Shown here piece after piece: positions 57,661-64,000 of a stretch of DNA of 64,000 bases. Source of the stretch: Nostoc carneum NIES-2107 (GTDB lineage Bacteria > Cyanobacteriota > Cyanobacteriia > Cyanobacteriales > Nostocaceae); the NCBI GenBank assembly GCA_002368155.1, contig AP018180.1, positions 3,846,719 to 3,910,718 on the forward strand. Reading direction: 5' to 3'. The stretch's first letter is position 1. Each line of letters begins with the position of its first letter. Below the pieces are notes generated by a model. It was given only the letters and a program-made list of their open reading frames with translations, was not told the DNA's origin and ran no database searches. The translations under genes and the position numbers were made by a program.

Positions 57661-58743
57661 TTAAGCTATGGTCACATCTGGTGATAGGTAAACATCTTGA
57701 ATGACGTGAAATAATTTCACTCCTTCTTCAAAGGGACGTTGAAACGCTTTTCGTCCAGAAATTAAGCCAGTACCACCAGCGCGTTTGTTAATCACAGCGG
57801 TGCGAACTGCTTCTGCAAAATCATTTTTACCCGATGCACCACCAGAGTTAATTAATCCTGCGCGTCCGCAGTAGCAATTCAGTACTTGGTAGCGAGTCAA
57901 GTCAATGGGGTGGTCGGTTACCAAATCTGTGTAAATCCGCTCGTTAGTTTTACCGTAAGATTCGCCTGTTGCTTTAGCTACAGCAGCGTAACCATGATTA
58001 TTTTCTGGTAACTTCTGCTTAATAATGTCCGCTTCAATCGTGACACCCAAATGATTTGCTTGTCCGGTGAGGTCAGCGGCTAGATGATAGTCTTTATCTT
58101 GCTTGAAAGCGTTATTTCTCAGATAGCACCAGAGAATAGTTGCTAACCCCAATTCATGGGCGTATTTAAAAGCTTGGCTAATTTCCTGAATTTGTCTAGT
58201 TGACTGTTCAGAACCAAAATAAATTGTCGCACCAACAGCGGCTGCACCCAAATTCCAAGCTTGTTCGACATCAGCAAACAATACCTGATCGAATTGATTG
58301 GGAAAAGTCAAAAGTTCGTTATGATTTATTTTGACTATGAAGGGTATTTTGTGAGCATATTTCCGCGAAACACTGCCCAAAACACCTAAAGTTGTAGCTA
58401 CAGCATTACAACCTCCAGCTATTGCTAACCGCACAATATTTTCTGGATCAAAATAAATCGGATTAGGCGCAAACGATGCTCCGGCTGAATGTTCAATACC
58501 TTGGTCTACTGGCAGAATTGAGAGATAGCCAGTATATGCTAAACGACCAGTAGAATAGAGTTGCTGAAGATTACGCAATACTTGCGGATTGCGATCGCTG
58601 CTTAGCCAAACTCGCTCCACAAAGTCTGGCCCCGGTAAATGTAATAAATCTTGAGAAACTTTTGCTTTGTAGGTGAGCAGGTCTTCTGCTTCTTTACCTA
58701 AATACGACTCAATAGAACTACCTGCTAAAAGCGTTGCAGTCAT
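57661..58743 (-). CDS. class I fructose-bisphosphate aldolase (DhnA type)
   Basis: The 360-residue enzyme cleaves or forms fructose-1,6-bisphosphate through a Lys Schiff base. It has the DhnA-type barrel marks [37 protein letters not shown], the probable Schiff-base Lys in [14 protein letters not shown], and [14 protein letters not shown] near the phosphate site. It is unlike the class II enzyme that cyanobacteria use in the Calvin cycle, so a second, metal-independent route is indicated. GAGGA lies before the ATG. It is transcribed alone. Confidence 0.93.
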   Translation of the reverse strand: MTATLLAGSSIESYLGKEAEDLLTYKAKVSQDLLHLPGPDFVERVWLSSDRNPQVLRNLQQLYSTGRLAYTGYLSILPVDQGIEHSAGASFAPNPIYFDPENIVRLAIAGGCNAVATTLGVLGSVSRKYAHKIPFIVKINHNELLTFPNQFDQVLFADVEQAWNLGAAAVGATIYFGSEQSTRQIQEISQAFKYAHELGLATILWCYLRNNAFKQDKDYHLAADLTGQANHLGVTIEADIIKQKLPENNHGYAAVAKATGESYGKTNERIYTDLVTDHPIDLTRYQVLNCYCGRAGLINSGGASGKNDFAEAVRTAVINKRAGGTGLISGRKAFQRPFEEGVKLFHVIQDVYLSPDVTIA

Positions 58744-59109
58744 GATTTATTCCTCAAAATTTGAGTGAATGACCTTGCTTTTAAGATAACACTCTTATTA
58801 TTTAGAACTTATTACGCAAGTGTGAATTAAATATGCTTTTAATTATAGAATTTTTCTATTTCTTCAGAGCGATCGCATTTAATTATGATATAAAGAAATT
58901 GACTTTTGGCAATACGCCTTTAGGTATATATTCTTCGCAATAATTATTAATCGCACATATCGTCATCATCTCTGATGTACATCAATAAGGATCAAAACTT
59001 TCTATAATTTCCCCTCAGCTTTTCCCAATCCCCATTACCCCTTATCCCCAGAGGGGGCCCCGAGTTCCCCAATCCCCAGTCCCCAATCCCCAATCCCCAG
59101 TCCCCATAT
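58744..59109. other. spacer between divergent aldolase and STAND genes, with repeats
   Basis: The section at 59030-59106 consists of CCCCAAT/CCCCAGT tandem repeats that reach to within four bases of the STAND gene ATG. The section at 58744-59029 is AT-rich, and I see no gene. Confidence 0.55.
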
Positions 59110-62100
59110 ATGAATGACAACCACCCACCAGAAAATAACGATCGCACTTTACAACAACTAGCTTGGGCGTTAGAAGCTTCTGTGGGGCAGTTTAAGCTAA
59201 TTTTGGCCAAGTGCAACTATACTAACTTGCGCGATCGCCTCCTCGCACAATTACCAAAAATCTGTCGGGTGGAAATCAGCATTTTAACTATCCGACAAAC
59301 TAACAGAACGCTGTACAGCGCTATCCGCGAAGAGTTTGGCGAAAAATTACCAGCTTGTTTAATGGTGGTTGGTTTAGAGGATGTGCAGGATTTACCGCAG
59401 ATGCTGAGTTCTGCAAATCAGGTGCGGGAAGAATTTCGCAAGCATTGTCCTTTCCCTTTGGTGTTGTGGATTAACGATGAAGTTCACAAGCAACTGATGC
59501 AAGTTGCGCCTGATTTGGAAAGTTGGGCGATTACTAGAAACTTTGCTATTTCCAAACAAGATTTAGTTACTTTCTTACAAAAAACTGCCGATCAGTGGTT
59601 TAGTAATAACTTGTCATTGAGTTTAGCTGCATATCGCAGATTGGAGACAGAACTTCAAGCTGCTCAGAGAGATTTGCTTGGTGATACTGAATTTAACAGC
59701 TTAGAAATTCAGGCTGATATCGAATCATTGCTGGGGTTAATCAAACAAGTTAATCATCAATTAGATGCGGCGTTAGAACATTATCAAACAGCGCTCACAC
59801 TTTGGCAGAAAAGTAATAACTTAGAACGGCAAATTAAGATTATTGGCAATATAGCTTTGTGTTATTATCTCAAGGCTGCAAAATATTTAGATATTAATAA
59901 TTATAATTGGCAAAAAACTCAAAATTATTTACAACAATATATAGACTTACTCGCTGAAATCCAAAATCCACAGTTAATTGCTGATGCCATCGAACAACTA
60001 GGTGATATTCTCCGTGATGTGAGGATTTGGCAGCAGTTTCAAAACTTGGCAGACCAGCTAAAAAGTTTTGCCCAGCAAGCTTTAGTCATACATCAAGCTA
60101 ACAATCAACCAAGAGAATTAGCAAAAGATTATGGTTTTTTAGCCGAAGTAGCCCTTGTGCAAAAATCTTGGCAGGAAGCGAATAATTTTATTCAGCAAGC
60201 ATTGCAAATTTGGTCAGCTATTCCTAGTGTAGAGTCGGGTTTATTCTCTGAATTACCAGAAAAATTGATTGCTGCTCATGATTTCAGCTTATATCAATTT
60301 ATCCTGGCGCTTTCTCAATATCATTTAGGGCAAACTCAAGACGCAATTACTAGCTTAGAAACTGCGAAAAATCATACTAATCCGCTTAAAGACCTCAAAC
60401 TTTATATCCAAATTCTTGATTATCTACAGCGACTTTATTTTGAACAGCAAGAATATGCCAAAGCTTATGAAATTAAACAACAGCAGCGTTCTGTTGAGCA
60501 ACAATTTGGCTTGCGGGCGTTTATTGGTGCTGGGCGTTTAGGCTCAACCAAGCAAGTATTTGCAGAAACAGTAGCCTCAGCCACCTTAAAAGAAAATATT
60601 TCCCCAGAAATCGCCGCATCTGGTCGTTTACTTGATGTCGAACGCTTAATTGAGCGCATCGGTCGCCCTGATTATAAGTTGATTGTCATTCATGGGCAAT
60701 CGGGTGTAGGTAAAAGTTCCTTAATTAACGCGGGATTGGTTCCAGCTTTAAAACAAAAAGCCATTGGTATTCAAGATAACTTACCTGTTGTCATGCGCTT
60801 TTATAGCCATTGGGAAGAAGAGTTGGGGCGAGTGATGATGGAGGCGCTAAGGGAGAGGAGGGATGGGAGGCAGGGGGCAGGGGGCAGGGGGCAGGGGGAG
60901 GTAGAACCTGATGATTTAAGTTCGGAAGGGGATAATTCAAGCTTTTTACTTGATGCTTCGAGTTCGGAAGGCGACAATTCAAGCTTTTTACTCGACAGTT
61001 CGAGTTCTGAAGCCAACAATTCAAGCTTTTTACTCGACAGTTCGAGTTCGGAAGGCGACAATTCGAGCTTTTTACTCAACACTCCGAGTTCCGAAGACGA
61101 TAATCCAAGTTCCGAAGGCAACAATTCAAGCTTTTTACTCAACACTCCGAGTTCTGAAGGCGACAATTCCACTTTGTCACCCGATAATCTAACTTCCAAA
61201 CCTAACAATCCAACCTCAGAACCTCCCCTTTTCCCCCAGCCCCCTGCCCCCTGCCCCTTTCCCTCCGACTTACTGGCTCAATTACGGGAAAATGAAGCAA
61301 AAAACCTCCGCACTGTGTTAATTTTTGACCAATTTGAAGAATTTTTCTTCACTTACCCTGAACCAGCGCAGAGGCGACAATTTTTTGAGTTCTTGGGAGA
61401 ATGTTTTAATGTTCTCTCTGTGAAAGTAATCCTGTCGTTGCGGTTAGATTACTTGCATTATTTGCTGGAATGCAATGATTTGCCGAATATGCAGATTATT
61501 AACAACGATATTCTCAGCAAAAATGTGCTTTATAAGTTGGGCAATTTTTCGCCTAGTGATGCGAAATCAATTATTCAGCGCTTAACTGAGAATAGCAGCT
61601 TTCGCCTAGAGCCTACATTAGTTGAGCAACTAGTGCAAGATTTAGCCAGTGAACTAGGGGAAGTGCGCCCGATTGAATTACAAGTGATAGGCGCACAATT
61701 GCAGACTGAGAATATTACAACTTTGGCAGAATATCGGCAACGAGGCACCAAAGAACAACTAGTGAAGCATTATTTAGATGAAGTTGTGCATGACTGCGGT
61801 GCTGAAAATCAGCAATTGGCAGATTTATTACTATATTTACTCACCGATGAGAAAGGAACTCGACCTCTGAGGACTTTGGTGGAATTAGAACGGGATTTAC
61901 AAGCCTTTGTTAAGGAAGAGAACGAGACACGCAAGCAAAGAAATAGAAGGCGAAGGCTGAGAAGAAGTCAAAAATATCTCAATGGAACTCCTACTTTACC
62001 TAGGGAATCATCTCTGAGCCAAAAATTAGAGTTAGTTTTAGAAATTTTTGTGAAATCAGGCTTAGTGGTTTTGTTAAAAGAAAACCCCTCTGGGCGTTAT

Positions 62101-64000
62101 CAACTGGTACATGACTATTTAGCCGCCTTTATCCGCCAGCAACAAGAACCGAAGCTGAAAGAGTTAATGGCGGAACTCGAAAATGAAAGGAAGCAAAGAA
62201 AGCTAGGTGAAGCCAAGCTAAATAGTTTACTCAAAGTTGGTTTAATTGTTTCCGTTACTGCAGGATTAATCTTCGGTAGTTTGGCGATTATCTCATGGCG
62301 ATGGGCATTAGAGGCAGAAGCACAGAAAAAACAAGCGGAAATCAACGAAATTAACTCCCTGGTTAACTCCTCGGCTACTTTTTCCGCCTCTGGTCAAACC
62401 AGAGATGCGATTATTGAAGTTTTGAAAGCTGTGAAAAAACTGCAGAAATTAAATCCACCACCAGCCATTACGCAAATGCACGTTGTGGGAAGATTGCGGG
62501 AGGCGGTGTATTTACAACCCCAGAATAAATTTCAAGAACTGCAAACTCTCAGCGATCATAATAGTGCGGTCAATAGTGTTGCTTTTAGCCCCGATAGTCA
62601 AAAATTAGCTTCTGGAAGTGATGACAGTACCATTAAACTCTGGGATGTCTCCACAGGTAAAGTTATACAAACTATTCCCCATCTACAAGAGGCTACGCCA
62701 ACAGCAAGCTATATAGATAGCGGCTATCAAGACTCTGTTACTAGCATCGCTTTTAGTAGTGATGGCAAAAAATTAGCTTCGGGGAGTGAAGACAAGACCA
62801 TCAAACTCTGGGATATCTCCACCGGGAAACTACTGCAAACTTTTAATGGTCATAGCAGTTTAATCAAAACCATTGCTTTGAGTAGTGATGGTAAAAAATT
62901 GGCTTCTGGGAGTGATGACAAGACCATCAAACTTTGGGATATCTCCACCGGGAAACTGCTACAAACTTTTAGCGGTCATAGCGATGTGGTCAATAGCGTC
63001 GCCTTCAGCAGTGATGGTCAAAAATTAGCTTCTGGGAGTAAGGACAAGACCATCAAACTCTGGGATGTCTCCACCGGGAAAGTACTGCAAACATTTAATG
63101 GTCATAGCAAGTCAGTCAATAGTGTCGCTTTTAGCCCAGATGGTAAACAGTTAGCTTCTGGAAGTAGTGATAATACCATCAAACTCTGGAATTTTAGCAA
63201 CAGCAAAGTATCGCAAACTCTTAGCGGTCATAGCAATCCAGTGAATAGCGTTGCTTTTAGCAGGGATGGTAAGCAGTTGCTTTCTGGGAGTAATGATAAG
63301 ACCATCAAACTTTGGGATGTGACCACAGCTAAACTGCTGCAAACTCTTAGCGGACATCGGGAGGCGGTGAATAGTGTAGCCTTTAGGGGTGATGGTCAAC
63401 AGTTAGTTTCTGGGAGTAACGATCACACCATTAAACTTTGGAATGTGACGATTGGTAAGGTGCAGCAAACTCTTCCTTCTGAAAGTAACGCCAATAGCGG
63501 ACATGAGGCTTGGGTCAATAGTTTCGCCTTTAGCAGTGATGGTAAACGCTTGGTTTCTGGGAGTAATGATTACACCATCAAACTCTGGGATATTACCACT
63601 GGTCAACTGCTACATACTTTTAGCGGTCATCGGGGGGTGGTCAATAGTGTCGCTTTGAGTAGCGATCGCAAAAAGTTAGCTTCTGGAAGTGATGATAAAA
63701 CTATTAAACTCTGGGATATCACCACTGGTCAACTCCTACAAACCTTTCCTTCTGAAACTAACGCTAACAGCGGTCATCGTGATTGGGTCAAAAGCGTCGC
63801 TTTTAGCCCAGATGGTAAACAATTAGCTTCTGGTAGTAAAGATAAAACCATCAAAATCTGGGATGTCAACACTGGTAAACTTCTGCACAATTTTCGTGGT
63901 TTTTTTGTATTCTTGAATAGCGGTCATCGCGACTCAGTTAATAGCGTTACCTTTAGCCCAGATGGAAAACAGTTGGCTTCTGGGAGTAGTGACAACACCA
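59110..64000 (+). CDS. STAND NTPase with TPR region, membrane helix and WD40 propeller (3' end outside window)
   Basis: The frame stays open for 1630 codons and runs off the window. In order: an N-terminal domain (residues about 1-180, with FPLVLWINDEVHKQLMQVAPDLESWA), a TPR-like helical part (about 195-480), a STAND-type NTPase resembling nSTAND1 with Walker A GQSGVGKSS (529-537) and Walker B VLIFDQFEEFF (737-747), one membrane helix (about 1040-1062), then at least eleven WD40 repeats from about residue 1140. Such proteins are signal-sensing ATPases linked to conflict and cell-fate control. A 42-bp tandem repeat of about 100 codons splits Walker A from B. No ribosome site is visible; tandem repeats lie directly upstream. 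Confidence 0.93.
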   Translation, partial: MNDNHPPENNDRTLQQLAWALEASVGQFKLILAKCNYTNLRDRLLAQLPKICRVEISILTIRQTNRTLYSAIREEFGEKLPACLMVVGLEDVQDLPQMLSSANQVREEFRKHCPFPLVLWINDEVHKQLMQVAPDLESWAITRNFAISKQDLVTFLQKTADQWFSNNLSLSLAAYRRLETELQAAQRDLLGDTEFNSLEIQADIESLLGLIKQVNHQLDAALEHYQTALTLWQKSNNLERQIKIIGNIALCYYLKAAKYLDINNYNWQKTQNYLQQYIDLLAEIQNPQLIADAIEQLGDILRDVRIWQQFQNLADQLKSFAQQALVIHQANNQPRELAKDYGFLAEVALVQKSWQEANNFIQQALQIWSAIPSVESGLFSELPEKLIAAHDFSLYQFILALSQYHLGQTQDAITSLETAKNHTNPLKDLKLYIQILDYLQRLYFEQQEYAKAYEIKQQQRSVEQQFGLRAFIGAGRLGSTKQVFAETVASATLKENISPEIAASGRLLDVERLIERIGRPDYKLIVIHGQSGVGKSSLINAGLVPALKQKAIGIQDNLPVVMRFYSHWEEELGRVMMEALRERRDGRQGAGGRGQGEVEPDDLSSEGDNSSFLLDASSSEGDNSSFLLDSSSSEANNSSFLLDSSSSEGDNSSFLLNTPSSEDDNPSSEGNNSSFLLNTPSSEGDNSTLSPDNLTSKPNNPTSEPPLFPQPPAPCPFPSDLLAQLRENEAKNLRTVLIFDQFEEFFFTYPEPAQRRQFFEFLGECFNVLSVKVILSLRLDYLHYLLECNDLPNMQIINNDILSKNVLYKLGNFSPSDAKSIIQRLTENSSFRLEPTLVEQLVQDLASELGEVRPIELQVIGAQLQTENITTLAEYRQRGTKEQLVKHYLDEVVHDCGAENQQLADLLLYLLTDEKGTRPLRTLVELERDLQAFVKEENETRKQRNRRRRLRRSQKYLNGTPTLPRESSLSQKLELVLEIFVKSGLVVLLKENPSGRYQLVHDYLAAFIRQQQEPKLKELMAELENERKQRKLGEAKLNSLLKVGLIVSVTAGLIFGSLAIISWRWALEAEAQKKQAEINEINSLVNSSATFSASGQTRDAIIEVLKAVKKLQKLNPPPAITQMHVVGRLREAVYLQPQNKFQELQTLSDHNSAVNSVAFSPDSQKLASGSDDSTIKLWDVSTGKVIQTIPHLQEATPTASYIDSGYQDSVTSIAFSSDGKKLASGSEDKTIKLWDISTGKLLQTFNGHSSLIKTIALSSDGKKLASGSDDKTIKLWDISTGKLLQTFSGHSDVVNSVAFSSDGQKLASGSKDKTIKLWDVSTGKVLQTFNGHSKSVNSVAFSPDGKQLASGSSDNTIKLWNFSNSKVSQTLSGHSNPVNSVAFSRDGKQLLSGSNDKTIKLWDVTTAKLLQTLSGHREAVNSVAFRGDGQQLVSGSNDHTIKLWNVTIGKVQQTLPSESNANSGHEAWVNSFAFSSDGKRLVSGSNDYTIKLWDITTGQLLHTFSGHRGVVNSVALSSDRKKLASGSDDKTIKLWDITTGQLLQTFPSETNANSGHRDWVKSVAFSPDGKQLASGSKDKTIKIWDVNTGKLLHNFRGFFVFLNSGHRDSVNSVTFSPDGKQLASGSSDNT
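60919..61230 (+). repeat. 42-bp in-frame tandem repeat within the NTPase domain
   Basis: Units begin at 60919, 60961, 61003, 61045, 61087, 61108, 61150, 61192 and 61213, with steps of 42 or 21 bases. The 42-base unit codes SSEGDNSSFLLDSS and the half unit SSEDDNP. Guanine-rich and cytosine-rich short repeats flank it (60868-60900 and 61231-61262). All steps are multiples of three, so the frame is kept. Confidence 0.92.
62530..64000 (+). repeat. array of near-identical WD40-coding units
   Basis: At least eleven units of about 126 bases code for GH-x4-VNSVAFS-DGK-LASGS-D-TIKLWD-x3-GK-LQTF, several with almost identical DNA. Two units carry a PSES/TNAN insert before the next GH. The last unit is cut by the window end. 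Confidence 0.92.

Noticed and set aside
60801-61208. 135-codon open frame on the minus strand with a heptad-like repeat
   Set aside because: It is the mirror of the in-frame tandem repeat of the STAND gene; it has no start context or homology and its regularity is inherited from the DNA repeat.
60919-61230. CRISPR-like periodic repeat
   Set aside because: The units are contiguous and coding, with no unique spacers between fixed repeats; the period of 42 or 21 keeps the reading frame.
59110-64000. frameshift or pseudogene at the repeat in the STAND gene
   Set aside because: I followed the frame through the G-rich, 42-bp and C-rich repeats and it stays open, rejoining the Walker B motif correctly.

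Overview
The window comes from a filamentous, heterocyst-type cyanobacterium (Nostocales; Nostoc, Calothrix or Tolypothrix-like). The evidence is a complete allophycocyanin core operon, a cyanobacterial-type ATP synthase operon with both b and b' subunits, an ApcE linker with four linker repeats, very many HIP1 octamers (GCGATCGC), and dense short tandem repeats of the kind known from this order. No rRNA, tRNA or CRISPR array was recognised.

Layout. 1-4.5 kb: a small membrane protein coupled to an acetyltransferase, a HEAT-repeat protein, an intact IS1-family insertion sequence with target duplication, and a second acetyltransferase. 4.5-10 kb: two CPA2-type cation/proton antiporters, the second with a cytosolic universal-stress-like half and followed closely by two exported proteins, one with an AMIN domain. 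10.5-15.4 kb: a DUF3172-like membrane protein, a flavin monooxygenase, an ABC-2 permease, a ferritin-like diiron protein and a highly conserved-looking small protein. 15.5-24.5 kb: acetyltransferase, PutA, methyltransferase, HD hydrolase, FabG, a protealysin-like protease and a WecA/MraY-type transferase. 24.8-32.3 kb: CIRCE-controlled GroEL, AroB, a Uma2 nuclease-like protein, FtsW and a MurG-like glycosyltransferase. 32.9-38.3 kb: a three-gene unit (membrane protein, repeat lipoprotein, FHA protein), two convergent GT4 glycosyltransferases and a HicAB toxin-antitoxin pair bracketed by 30-bp direct repeats. 38.6-43.8 kb: apcE-apcA-apcB-apcC. 44.3-53.1 kb: a methyltransferase, a PEP-CTERM protein and atp1-atpB-atpE-atpG-atpF-atpH-atpA-atpC with a strong terminator. 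53.3-58.7 kb: three unrecognised exported or soluble proteins, the rbp-rpsU pair and class I fructose-bisphosphate aldolase. 59.1 kb to the window end: a very large STAND NTPase with TPRs, one membrane helix and at least eleven WD40 repeats; it continues past the window.

The core genes (ATP synthase, phycobilisome core, GroEL, AroB, FabG, FtsW, aldolase, S21) are ordinary housekeeping functions. The unusual part is the repeat biology. Two copies of a 126-bp non-coding element have matching inverted ends, and each is flanked by its own perfect 10-bp target duplication, so this is a MITE family. A second family of about 85-96 bp has two clear copies. Foldable repeats related to GTAGGGTG..TAACGCAC recur between genes. 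Short repeats have also entered reading frames without breaking them: a GNAT protein, PutA, both GT4 enzymes at the same interdomain linker, and the STAND NTPase, where a 42-bp tandem repeat lies between Walker A and Walker B.
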